33,385 nt of DNA from Myxococcales bacterium (GTDB lineage: Bacteria; Myxococcota_A; Polyangia; Fen-1088), in the NCBI GenBank assembly GCA_025350815.1, contig JANXXE010000170.1, positions 1-33,385 of the forward strand, read 5' to 3'. Below, in pieces: positions 1-7,535 of this stretch. Under the pieces are notes generated by a model, which made no database searches, was not told the DNA's origin, and saw nothing but the letters and a program-made list of their open reading frames with translations. Within the stretch, counting starts at the first letter, position 1; the number at the start of each line of letters is the position of its first letter. The translations under genes and the position numbers were made by a program.

Positions 1-1569
1 CTGGGGTTTGGTCATGTCGGCGCCTTGCGCGAACTTCGCCACACCGAAGTCCACAATCTTCGCAGTCTCGCCGTCGAGGCCGGGGACCAGCATGACGTTC
101 GACGGCTTCAGATCTCTGTGAATGATCCCGGCCTTGTGGGCCGCGTCCACACCCTCGCAGATCTGAATGCCGATGCGGACGACGCGGTCGATGGGCAAGG
201 GGCCGTCACGCTGGACCAACTGTTCGAGATCCGGGCCGTCCAGATACTCCATCACGTAGTACAGAAATCCGTCGGGCGTGGTTCCCGAATCCGTCACGCC
301 CGCAATGTTGACGTGGCCAATCTGCGCGGGCGCATTCGCTTCTCTATGGAACCGACTCGCGCCATCGCGGCCGCCGGTTCGGGGCACCTTGATGGCCACC
401 CGCTTGCCGATCCCCCGGTGGAATCCCTCGTAAACGTGCCCCATCGAACCCGACCCGATCATCCGCCGCACCTCGTAGCGATCACCCAGGATTTGCCCAA
501 TCAGCGCCGGCTCGGGCGGCTGGGGCGTCGCGTCCCGCAGCACGGGGACGGGCGCCGGCAGGTGCTGCGCGCCCGCCGCCCGGGTCAGCGTCTCCTGCTC
601 GGCCGTTTCGCGTGAAATTTCCTGGGCAAACAGCGCGCCCAGAAATTGCGCCAGCTTCCTCTTGTGCGAGCCTGCCGCCAAAAACTGCGCCACGGCCGCC
701 CCGAATTCGTCGGCCGTCCCAAAGCGATCACGGGGTTCAGCCGCCAGGGCCCGCAACGCAATCCGATCCAGGTCCCCCGGAACGACGGAATTAAATTCCG
801 ACGGACGCGGGATTTGCGGTGCCAGCGGGCGTGCGGCGTCACCGGGAAACAGTGCCCGGCCGGCCAGCATTTCCCAGAACAGAATACCGGCTGAAAAAAT
901 GTCGCTGCGCTGATCGACCGGGCGGCCCAGGTGCTGCTCGGGCGACATATAGTGGTTCTTGTAGTGGTTCTTGCCCCAGGTCAGCCCCGCCGTCGTGTGC
1001 AAGGCATTGCCGGTCCATTTGGCAATACCAAAGTCGATCAGTTTTACGCCGCCCGTGTACGACAGCATCACGTTGCCGGGTGATACGTCGCGATGGATCA
1101 GGCCCAGCTTCTGGAAGCCATGTACGTACCCGAGGGCCGCGCACAGCTCTTGTGTCACATACATGGCCAGGCCCAGTGGCAATGGCTCGGCTCGCTCGGC
1201 GCAGCGCTCCTGCACCCGTGACAGCGGCTTGCCGCTGATGAATTCCATCGCAAAGTAGGACTCGCGTCCCAGGCGAGAGGCGTCGAAAACGCAGACCAGA
1301 TTTTCGTGGGAAAACTTCGTGGCCAGCAAATCCTCGTCAGACAAGCGCCGCTGCAGGCGCTCGTCGTCGTCTTCGGCTTCGTCTTTGTCGTGAAGGATTG
1401 TCTTCACCGCGCACAGGCGCTGCATTCCGGCGTCGCCGGAAACGGCCATGTAGACCCGCCCCATGCCCCCCGCGCCGATCTCCTTCAGCAGAACGTATTT
1501 TGGTCCGAACGGCCGCGGAAACGATCGGGCGGCCAGCGGCTCGGGGCTCAGGTGGGGACGCGTCGTCAT
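1..1569 (-). CDS. Serine/threonine protein kinase with two tandem kinase domains (3' end outside window)
   Basis: ATP-dependent Ser/Thr (Hanks-type) kinase, probably cytosolic in the visible part. The frame is open from ATG 1569 to the window edge (523 codons). Domain 1 spans about residues 25-290: Gly loop GAGGMG, VAIK-type lysine K56 (CAVKT), HRDVSPGN with D161, DFG with D179, then MSPEQ and RSDIF. After a linker of about 70 residues, domain 2 begins near residue 362: Gly loop GSGSMG, lysine K394 (VAIKVP), HRDLKPSN with D486, DFG at D507. The two domains use different catalytic-loop styles (HRDVSP versus HRDLKP), so they look like a fusion of two kinase types rather than a recent duplication. 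Both keep all key residues visible so far. A 12-bp tandem duplication inserts an extra KNHY just before MSPEQ of domain 1 (positions 950-973). Substrates are unknown. It is divergent from the epimerase gene, 68 bp away. Confidence 0.9.
   Translation of the reverse strand, partial: MTTRPHLSPEPLAARSFPRPFGPKYVLLKEIGAGGMGRVYMAVSGDAGMQRLCAVKTILHDKDEAEDDDERLQRRLSDEDLLATKFSHENLVCVFDASRLGRESYFAMEFISGKPLSRVQERCAERAEPLPLGLAMYVTQELCAALGYVHGFQKLGLIHRDVSPGNVMLSYTGGVKLIDFGIAKWTGNALHTTAGLTWGKNHYKNHYMSPEQHLGRPVDQRSDIFSAGILFWEMLAGRALFPGDAARPLAPQIPRPSEFNSVVPGDLDRIALRALAAEPRDRFGTADEFGAAVAQFLAAGSHKRKLAQFLGALFAQEISRETAEQETLTRAAGAQHLPAPVPVLRDATPQPPEPALIGQILGDRYEVRRMIGSGSMGHVYEGFHRGIGKRVAIKVPRTGGRDGASRFHREANAPAQIGHVNIAGVTDSGTTPDGFLYYVMEYLDGPDLEQLVQRDGPLPIDRVVRIGIQICEGVDAAHKAGIIHRDLKPSNVMLVPGLDGETAKIVDFGVAKFAQGADMTKPQ
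950..973. repeat. Perfect 12-bp tandem duplication in kinase activation segment
   Basis: The unit TAGTGGTTCTTG occurs twice back to back (950-961 and 962-973). On the coding (-) strand it reads as KNHYKNHY directly before MSPEQ of kinase domain 1, where related kinases normally have a short 'GK-YMSPEQ' stretch. The reading frame is kept. Confidence 0.9.
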
Positions 1570-1583
1570 TCCGCTAGGCCGCC

Positions 1584-1589
1584 ATAGTA
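1584..1589 (-). promoter_or_regulatory. Possible -10 element of the dual-kinase gene
   Basis: TACTAT on the minus strand, 14 nt before ATG 1569. A start site about 7 nt downstream would leave a leader of only about 7 nt. No good -35 and no Shine-Dalgarno is seen. Confidence 0.4.
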
Positions 1590-1625
1590 CAGCTGCGCCG
1601 GGGCGACGCCACGGACAGGGCTGCG

Positions 1626-1631
1626 TATACT
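1626..1631 (+). promoter_or_regulatory. -10 element positioned for a leaderless epimerase mRNA
   Basis: TATACT ends 6 nt before ATG 1638. With normal -10 to start-site spacing, transcription would begin at or next to the A of ATG. There is no Shine-Dalgarno and no clear -35 element. Confidence 0.55.
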
Positions 1632-1637
1632 GCCGCG

Positions 1638-2723
1638 ATGAAGATTGTGGCTGTCGAACGGCGCGTCGAGGCGATTCCGCTGTCGCGCCCGTACGCGATC
1701 GCCTACCGATCAGTCAGCGCGGTGGAAAATGTGATTGTCATCCTGCGCGTGCAAGGGGCCGCCGGACAGGTCATCGTTGGTCTGGGCGCGGCCTCGCCAG
1801 GTTCCTACGTTACCGGTGAGACGCGGGAGCAGTGCCGGGATGCACTCGATCCCGGAGCCCTCGGTTGGCTGGTCGGTCTCGACGTGCGGACCTTGCCGGC
1901 CATCACGCGGCGGCTGGAAACCGAGTTGCCCCGCACGCCGGCGGCGCGTGCGGCCGTCGACATGGCGCTGCACGACGCGTACGCACAGGTCCTGGGCCTG
2001 CCGCTGTGTGAGGCCCTTGGTCGCGTGCACCCGGGCCTGCCGACCTCGATCACCATCGGCATCAAAGGCGCGGACGAAACCTTGCGCGAGGCCGATGAAT
2101 ACACGGGCCGCGGATTCCGCATCCTCAAGGTGAAGATCGGCCGATCCCTCGACGAGGACATCGATCGCTTGCGCCGGCTGCGTGCGCACGTCGGGCCAGA
2201 GATCATCATTCGCGCCGATGCCAACCAGGGCTACAGCGTCGAGGAAACGCAGCGGTTCTTCGCCGAAACGGGGGCCCTGAACATCGAGTTCATCGAGCAG
2301 CCGGTCAAGGCAGGGGCCATCGACGATCTGCGACAGCTGCCGTCCGATCTGCGGGATCGTATCGCCGCCGATGAAAGTCTGCTTGGACCCGCGGACGCGC
2401 TGCGCCTGGCGACACCGCCGCGGCCCGCGGGGATCTTCAACATCAAGCTGATGAAATGTGGCGGGATCTGGCCGGCGCTGCGCATCGCCACGGTGGCCGA
2501 GCTTGGGGGCATTGCCCTGATGTGGGGCTGCATGGATGAAAGCTGCATCAGCATCGCCGCCGCGCTGCACGCGGCCCTGGCGTCCCCCGCGACGTGCTAC
2601 TTGGATCTGGACGGCAGTTTCGACCTTGCGCGTGATGTGGCCGAGGGGGGCTTCTCGGTCAAGGACGGCTGGCTGCGTCCGTTGCCCCTGCCGGGCCTTG
2701 GTGTGCGCTTGCTCAACGGATAG
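1638..2723 (+). CDS. L-Ala-D/L-Glu-type dipeptide epimerase (enolase superfamily)
   Basis: Predicted cytosolic epimerase acting on dipeptides, classically L-Ala-D-Glu released from peptidoglycan, by proton abstraction at the alpha carbon. The 361-residue length fits the muconate-lactonizing subgroup. Visible motifs: KxK (KVK, K164/K166, first base), metal ligands in RADAN (D194), IEFIEQP (E220) and ADES (D245/E246), the second lysine in FNIKLMK (K270), GCMDES near 298-302, and the DLD motif (D323/D325) that in dipeptide epimerases binds the substrate amino group. The DxD motif argues for a dipeptide epimerase rather than another enolase-superfamily enzyme; the exact substrate dipeptide cannot be read from the sequence. 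The start is fixed by the TATACT placed for leaderless transcription. It stands alone between divergent and tandem neighbours. Confidence 0.88.
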   Translation: MKIVAVERRVEAIPLSRPYAIAYRSVSAVENVIVILRVQGAAGQVIVGLGAASPGSYVTGETREQCRDALDPGALGWLVGLDVRTLPAITRRLETELPRTPAARAAVDMALHDAYAQVLGLPLCEALGRVHPGLPTSITIGIKGADETLREADEYTGRGFRILKVKIGRSLDEDIDRLRRLRAHVGPEIIIRADANQGYSVEETQRFFAETGALNIEFIEQPVKAGAIDDLRQLPSDLRDRIAADESLLGPADALRLATPPRPAGIFNIKLMKCGGIWPALRIATVAELGGIALMWGCMDESCISIAAALHAALASPATCYLDLDGSFDLARDVAEGGFSVKDGWLRPLPLPGLGVRLLNG

Positions 2724-2746
2724 CCTGACACAGGCGCGGGTGAATG

Positions 2747-2775
2747 TTGTCGCGCTTCGGCTCGCGACGTAAGCT
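2747..2775 (+). promoter_or_regulatory. Promoter of the heme-motif/MopE-repeat gene
   Basis: TTGTCG (2747-2752), 17-bp spacer, TAAGCT (2770-2775). The hexamer ends 11 nt before ATG 2787, so the leader would be about 3-5 nt. TTGTCG matches the TTGACA consensus at four of six positions. Confidence 0.5.
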
Positions 2776-2786
2776 CATGGTCGAGC

Positions 2787-4190
2787 ATGTTGTTCGCTCG
2801 CCGACACGGTCGTGGTTTCCGCCGTTCCATCGTGCCGGCCGTGATCGGCGCGGCTGTGGTCGCGTTGACGTGTTTGCCGCAAATCCGGGTCGCGCAGGCG
2901 CGTGCCGGCGGAATCATCGCGATGGAATGCACGGGTTGCCACGGGACCCCCGCCATGCCGGCGCAGGTGACCCTGGTGCCGTCGGTCCCGGCCGCGAACG
3001 CGGGCCAAACCATCACGCTGGAGGTCGCGATATCCGGCGCGTCCAACGGCGGATTGTTCCTTTGGGCCGAGCCGGCGGGAACCTTCATTGCGCGGGCCGG
3101 CGAAAACACGCGGCTGGCGGGTGGGGGTGTGACGCATTCGTCGCCCAAATTGGCTGTCAACGGGGTCGTGACGTTCAAGGCTGACTGGGTCGTACCGCCC
3201 GGCGTTCCGGGGGCGGCCTTCGGCGTGGCGGTCCAGGCAGGAAACAGCAGCGGAACGTCCAAGGGCGATCGCGCCGGCGTCGCCTATTCGTCACTACCGA
3301 TCGGTTGCGCAAAGGGGACTTTGTACTTCCGCGACTTCGACAACGACGGACACGGCCGGGCCGGCCCGGAAAACGAACTGCTGGCCTGTGCGCCACCAAA
3401 GGGCTATGCGGTCGTGGGTGACGACTGCGACGACAACGACGCGATGATCTACCCGGGCGCGCCCGAGGTCTGCAATCTGCGCGACGACAACTGCAACAAA
3501 CAGATCGACGAGAACGCGCCGCCGGTTGACCTTTACGAGGATGAGGACGGCGATGGATATGGACGGCCTTTTTCCAAGACAATGAAAGGCTGTGCGCCGG
3601 TGAATGGCTGGGGGATCGGACAGCGGGATTGCAACGACAAGGACAAGAACATTCACCCCGACGCGGTCGAGATCTGCAATTACATAGACGACAACTGCAA
3701 CGGCCGCGTGGACGAAGGCGTGCGCGAAACCTGCGGCGTGGGCTGGTGCCGGCGTGAATCGACCACCTGCGTGCCCGACCGGTGCGTCGAGGGCAAACCC
3801 GCCCCGACGGGGGAAGTCTGCAACCTGTTCGACGATGACTGCGATGGCGTCATCGACAACGGCGACAACCTGTGCGGCCAGGGGAAGACCTGTGACAAGG
3901 GGATGTGTGTCCCGTCAGACAAGGGCACGCAGCCGCCGCCCGTTGGCGCCGGTTCGGGAGGGGCCGCAGGATCTTCCTTGGACGCCGCCACCGGCCCCGA
4001 CGTCAGTCGGGATCCGGGGGGGCAGCCCGCGAAGGGCAACGGCACGGGTGGCGCCGGCGATCAGGCTTCACAGGGCGGCCGACCCAGCGGCGGCTGCGCA
4101 ATGGGGACGCAGCCCACGGCAGGTCTCTGGTGGCTGGCCGTATTGGGACTCTGTGTCCTGGCCGGGCGCGCGCGTGCCCGTCGGCTTTAG
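2787..4190 (+). CDS. Secreted surface protein with one CXXCH motif, MopE-like metal-binding repeats and MYXO-CTERM-like tail
   Basis: An export signal (hydrophobic stretch about residues 15-30, processing probably near AQARA) is followed at once by ECTGCHG (C48, C51, H52), a c-type heme motif. Residues about 55-165 form a Reeler-like or immunoglobulin-like beta domain. Two long Asp/Asn-rich repeats of the MopE 'putative metal-binding' type follow (each with DDCDDND or RDCNDKD, then EVCN/EICN, then DDNCN), plus a shorter third one (EVCNLFDDDCDG). A low-complexity Gly/Ala linker leads to a tail with GGCAMG, a hydrophobic helix and an Arg-rich end. That is the layout of MYXO-CTERM sorting signals, in which the Cys is a presumed lipidation and surface-anchoring site. 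The combination suggests a metal- and heme-binding cell-surface protein; the function is unknown. The stop lies 8 bp from the convergent lipoprotein gene. Confidence 0.8.
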   Translation: MLFARRHGRGFRRSIVPAVIGAAVVALTCLPQIRVAQARAGGIIAMECTGCHGTPAMPAQVTLVPSVPAANAGQTITLEVAISGASNGGLFLWAEPAGTFIARAGENTRLAGGGVTHSSPKLAVNGVVTFKADWVVPPGVPGAAFGVAVQAGNSSGTSKGDRAGVAYSSLPIGCAKGTLYFRDFDNDGHGRAGPENELLACAPPKGYAVVGDDCDDNDAMIYPGAPEVCNLRDDNCNKQIDENAPPVDLYEDEDGDGYGRPFSKTMKGCAPVNGWGIGQRDCNDKDKNIHPDAVEICNYIDDNCNGRVDEGVRETCGVGWCRRESTTCVPDRCVEGKPAPTGEVCNLFDDDCDGVIDNGDNLCGQGKTCDKGMCVPSDKGTQPPPVGAGSGGAAGSSLDAATGPDVSRDPGGQPAKGNGTGGAGDQASQGGRPSGGCAMGTQPTAGLWWLAVLGLCVLAGRARARRL

Positions 4191-4198
4191 TCCCACTG

Positions 4199-5305
4199 TT
4201 ACATCGGCAGCTTGTCGCGGCAGCCGCTGGACCAGTTGGCGCTGCAATCGTAATCAGAATCGATGGCGGTCACAGTGCCCGCCGGCCAGTCGATGGTGGC
4301 GACGGTCCGGACGTGTTGCTTGATGAAGTTGGTCAGGTCGACGACGGTGGCCTTGCCGCGCACGTTGACGATCGCCCGTCCCGCCGACGGCAGACCGGCG
4401 CCCCAGTGTTCGATGAGAACGGTGAAGCGTCCGGTTTCTGGCTTGGCCAGGAAGATGTTCTCGGGACCGAAGGTGCCCGTGTTGTCGACGTCCTTGTGCG
4501 GATTGTCCGTGGCGTCACCCACCACGCCCCAGTCGGGACCGGCGCCCAGGCACGATGTCCAGGTGCAGTCGGTGGCGTTGTCGTTGATGCGACCGCCTGG
4601 CTTGATGAGATGCGCTTCCCAATCGAGGCCCTTGTCGTCCCACGAGATGGTGACGCGGATGTCGGCCTCGACGCAGTTGGTGGTGATGACCCGCGTGACC
4701 AGCACGGCCCGCCCGGCGGCGTTCGACCAAACGCACTTGACGATCTGCGTGCCGCAGAACAGGGGTGCCGTGACGCTGAAGACGCCGTTCGTGGCCGTCT
4801 GGATGGAACCGGCGACTTCCAGGGTCCCGGTTGGCGTGCCGCCCCCGACGTCCGCGGTCTTCACGACGTAGAAGGTGCCGTTGCCGACGGCGTTGGTGAT
4901 CGTGCCCGCGAATATGTTGGACGTCTGGTTGGACAGGCTCAGCTCGAAGTTATTGATGGTCGTCGTCGGGCCGCCCGGGACCGTGAAAAACCCGGGCGTC
5001 ATGCGCTCGGGCGCGGGGTCAAGTGCTGTCACCGGTACGGTGTCCGTCGCACTGGAATCTCTTGCCGCCGTGTCGCCCGCAGCGTCGTTGACGGCGCTGT
5101 CGGTCGCGGCACTGTCGCTGGTGGCGGCGTCGCTGACCGGGCGGTCCGCTATCCCCGGGGCACCGTCCGCCGTGCCCCCGACACCGTCGGCCCCACCGTC
5201 ATTCGTGGCGGCATCGCCCCCGCCTTCCTTGCCCTTGTCCGTGGACGAGCCACAGCCAATTGTCCCCACCATCAGCATCACGACGACCGCACAAAGCTTT
5301 TTCAT
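4199..5305 (-). CDS. Lipoprotein with DUF2135/YfaP-like domain
   Basis: The 368-residue product starts at ATG 5305 with a lipoprotein signal (MKKLCAVVV..., lipobox TIGC, Cys about residue 18). A disordered Asp/Ala/Ser/Thr-rich linker runs to about residue 95. The C-terminal half contains VTISWDDKGLDWEAHLIKP and later FTVLIEHWGAG, which resemble the 'LxWxxxxxDLDLHL..P' signature of DUF2135/YfaP proteins. Four to six cysteines in this half could form disulfides. Likely anchored in the outer membrane or facing the periplasm; the role is unknown. The upstream reading frame is open much further (to 5782), but that part overlaps ppa on the other strand. The lipobox and the TACAAT box 8 nt upstream fix the start. 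Confidence 0.75.
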   Translation of the reverse strand: MKKLCAVVVMLMVGTIGCGSSTDKGKEGGGDAATNDGGADGVGGTADGAPGIADRPVSDAATSDSAATDSAVNDAAGDTAARDSSATDTVPVTALDPAPERMTPGFFTVPGGPTTTINNFELSLSNQTSNIFAGTITNAVGNGTFYVVKTADVGGGTPTGTLEVAGSIQTATNGVFSVTAPLFCGTQIVKCVWSNAAGRAVLVTRVITTNCVEADIRVTISWDDKGLDWEAHLIKPGGRINDNATDCTWTSCLGAGPDWGVVGDATDNPHKDVDNTGTFGPENIFLAKPETGRFTVLIEHWGAGLPSAGRAIVNVRGKATVVDLTNFIKQHVRTVATIDWPAGTVTAIDSDYDCSANWSSGCRDKLPM

Positions 5306-5313
5306 GGCCGGCA

Positions 5314-5319
5314 ATTGTA
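5314..5319 (-). promoter_or_regulatory. -10 element of the DUF2135-like lipoprotein gene
   Basis: TACAAT on the minus strand ends 8 nt before ATG 5305, with no Shine-Dalgarno, so a leaderless or near-leaderless message is expected. It lies where the -35 region of the divergent ppa promoter would be. Confidence 0.55.
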
Positions 5320-5332
5320 TCGCAAAAACAGG

Positions 5333-5338
5333 TACAGT
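5333..5338 (+). promoter_or_regulatory. -10 element of ppa
   Basis: TACAGT ends 6 nt before GTG 5345. No Shine-Dalgarno. It lies in the expected -35 region of the divergent lipoprotein promoter, so the two promoters interlock. Confidence 0.55.
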
Positions 5339-5344
5339 GGGCGC

Positions 5345-5896
5345 GTGCATCCCTGGCATGACATCTACGTCGACGACAAGCTGATCGACCGGGCGTTTCC
5401 CGTCGTGATCGAGGTTCCGAAGGGCAGCAAAAACAAGTACGAGCTCGACAAGGAGACCGGCTTCTTGCGGCTGGATCGCGTCCTTTACAGCGCGGTTCAC
5501 TACCCCGCGAATTACGGCTTCGTGCCGCGTAGTTTTTGCGGCGACGGCGATCCGCTGGACGCGCTGGTGCTGGGACAGGAATCCGTTTACCCGCTGACCA
5601 TCGTCGAGGCGCGCGCCATCGGCGTCATGCGCATGCGTGACGACAAGGGCATCGACGACAAGATCATCGCGGTCAGCGTCAACGATCCGTCGGTGGCGGA
5701 CTATAACGACCGGACACAGTTGCCCCAGCACGTCGAGCGCGAGATCAAACGCTTTTTCCAGGACTACAAGATCCTCGAACACAAGGTGGTCGAGGTCGAG
5801 GACTTCCTGGGCCCGGCCGAGGCCTTCGTCATCCTGCGCGAATCCCTAGAACTGTACCGACGTCTGCGGCGGGGCGAACTCGGCAAGCCAGGCTGA
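5345..5896 (+). CDS. ppa: Inorganic pyrophosphatase, family I
   Basis: Cytosolic Mg-dependent enzyme that hydrolyses pyrophosphate and so drives biosynthesis. The 183-residue product carries the family-I signature DGDPLDALV, the upstream EVPKGSKNKYELD segment, HYPANYGFVP, and DKIIAV followed by a C-terminal FFQDYK...KVVEVEDFLGP region. Length is normal. The frame is open far upstream (to 3905), but homology starts only at about HPWHDI. GTG 5345, placed 6 nt after TACAGT, is the best start. The membrane-protein gene follows 17 bp downstream and may be co-transcribed. Confidence 0.95.
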   Translation: MHPWHDIYVDDKLIDRAFPVVIEVPKGSKNKYELDKETGFLRLDRVLYSAVHYPANYGFVPRSFCGDGDPLDALVLGQESVYPLTIVEARAIGVMRMRDDKGIDDKIIAVSVNDPSVADYNDRTQLPQHVEREIKRFFQDYKILEHKVVEVEDFLGPAEAFVILRESLELYRRLRRGELGKPG

Positions 5897-5913
5897 ACGA
5901 CGACTGTCTGTAC

Positions 5914-7512
5914 ATGCTGCGCCGCCACGCCTTCCGGCTGACCTTCGCGGCGTGTCTGGTGGCCAGCCTGCTGCCGCTGTTCGCCAGCCGCGTCCTGCCC
6001 TTTCACGATGCCTCGGGCTTGATTGGCCTCGGTGGGGCGCTGGCCCACCAGAACGAACCGGCGGCGCGCATTGGCGCCTTCTTTGACATCCGGCCCGGCG
6101 CCTACCCGTCGGCGCTGTATTTCGGCTGGGCCTATCTGGCAGCCCGGTTGCACGTGCCGATGGACATCGCCTTCAGCTTGTTTACGGGCCTGTTTTGCCT
6201 GGCCGCCCCGCCGCTGGCGATGCTGGCCTTGCTGCGCGCGTTCGGCCGGCCGCGCAGCCTGGCGCTGCTGGCCTTCCCGATCACTTACCACCAACAGATC
6301 TGGTTTGGCTTTGTCGGCAGCGCCGCCGCCGTCGCCGGAATCATTCTGGCCCTGGCGCTGGCCAAGGACGCAGCTGATCGGCCCCGCCCGGGCAATCATC
6401 TGGCGCTTGCCGCCACGATTCTGTTTGTTGCGTCCGCCCATCCGTTCTCGTTCGCGCTGCTGGGCCTGTTACTGCTGCCGTTTGTGCTGTGGCCTGCCAG
6501 GTCAGAAGGCGGCCCAGAAGGCGGCCGCGCCACGCGCCCTGGATTGCGGGCGCTGGCCTTGCGCCTGCTGTGTGCCGTGCCGGCGTTGCTGTTTCTGGCG
6601 CCGTGGCTGGGCGGATTCTTCACCCGCAGCGGCGACAGCCAGCCCTTTTGGACCCGCGCGCTTCACGAGCTGACCCTGGACCGCCCGCGGCCGAAATTCA
6701 GCGGCGGCCTGTTTTTACAGTGGCTGGGCAACGGGTACCTGACCGTTGCTGACGAGATTGTTCCCGCTGTCGCCATCGCCGTGTTGCTGGCGTTTTTGGT
6801 CTTGGGCGCGCGTCCCGAGGCCGGCGCGCGTCGCGAGTGTGATCGCCACGGGTGGATCTGGCTTAGCTGGGCCGCGCTGTGTCTGGCGCTGGCTTTTTTG
6901 CTGTTGCCCAATCAAATCTTCTGGCCCGAACGCTGGTGGGGTGTTCGCGTTCGTTGCGTGGTGCCGCTGTTCCTGATTGCGGTGGCCGCCGTGCGTCCGT
7001 CGGCCCGGGGTCTGCCCGCGTGGGTGGCGGCGCCGTCGGTGGCGGCGGCTTTGATCTTCGCGGGGTACGTCACCTGGGATCTGCGGACGCACTGGCACCA
7101 CCAGGTGCTGGCCGGTTTTGACGAAGTCATGGCCGCGCTGCCGCCCGGTCAATCCGTGCTGGCGATGCCGGCCCTGCCCGACGATCACTACACGAACGGT
7201 CACCCCTATCTGGTCCAGCACTACGTCGCGTGGACCGGCGGTCGCGCCGTGCCGTTTCTGCGCGGCCACGCAACGTCGTACTGGGTAACCCAGAAAGAAC
7301 CGCCGCCCGCGCCGCCGTGGGGCGATCGCGGCGCGTTCGTGTGGCGGGATCACGGCCCCGGCTACGACTACTTCCTGGTCGAGCTACCCCTGCACCGTGC
7401 CGCGCACCGTGCCGCGAACGATCCCCTGGAACACGCGCCCGGCAACGAAGTCACACTGGTGGCGGCCCGCGGCCAGTGGCGCCTGTACGCGCGCGTGGCG
7501 GCCGCGCGCTGA
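5914..7512 (+). CDS. Polytopic membrane protein, possibly GT-C-like
   Basis: The 532-residue product is highly hydrophobic, with roughly 9-11 predicted membrane segments up to about residue 380, then a soluble C-terminal domain of about 150 residues (starting near HHQVLAGFDEVMAALPPG). A long N-terminal segment, a first outside loop with an acidic residue (LPFHDASG) and the soluble tail recall GT-C glycosyltransferases of the mannosyl- or arabinosyl-transferase kind, but I see no decisive motif, so this is a guess. Two perfect 12-bp in-frame tandem duplications occur in it: 6503-6526 (giving EGGPEGG in a cytosolic-type loop) and 7393-7416 (giving HRAAHRAA). It is 17 bp downstream of ppa with no Shine-Dalgarno and no promoter between, so translation may depend on ppa. 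Confidence 0.7.
   Translation: MLRRHAFRLTFAACLVASLLPLFASRVLPFHDASGLIGLGGALAHQNEPAARIGAFFDIRPGAYPSALYFGWAYLAARLHVPMDIAFSLFTGLFCLAAPPLAMLALLRAFGRPRSLALLAFPITYHQQIWFGFVGSAAAVAGIILALALAKDAADRPRPGNHLALAATILFVASAHPFSFALLGLLLLPFVLWPARSEGGPEGGRATRPGLRALALRLLCAVPALLFLAPWLGGFFTRSGDSQPFWTRALHELTLDRPRPKFSGGLFLQWLGNGYLTVADEIVPAVAIAVLLAFLVLGARPEAGARRECDRHGWIWLSWAALCLALAFLLLPNQIFWPERWWGVRVRCVVPLFLIAVAAVRPSARGLPAWVAAPSVAAALIFAGYVTWDLRTHWHHQVLAGFDEVMAALPPGQSVLAMPALPDDHYTNGHPYLVQHYVAWTGGRAVPFLRGHATSYWVTQKEPPPAPPWGDRGAFVWRDHGPGYDYFLVELPLHRAAHRAANDPLEHAPGNEVTLVAARGQWRLYARVAAAR
6503..6526. repeat. Perfect 12-bp tandem duplication
   Basis: CAGAAGGCGGCC repeated twice (6503-6514, 6515-6526) in a loop of the polytopic membrane protein. 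The frame is kept. Confidence 0.9.
7393..7416. repeat. Perfect 12-bp tandem duplication
   Basis: CACCGTGCCGCG repeated twice (7393-7404, 7405-7416) in the C-terminal soluble domain of the polytopic membrane protein. It encodes HRAAHRAA; the frame is kept. Confidence 0.9.
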
Positions 7513-7535
7513 GAACCCTCGCAGGAGGCTGACGA

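Noticed and set aside
3905-5344. Upstream extension of the ppa frame (about 480 codons)
   Set aside because: It overlaps two other supported genes and has no similarity to pyrophosphatase; ppa starts at GTG 5345.
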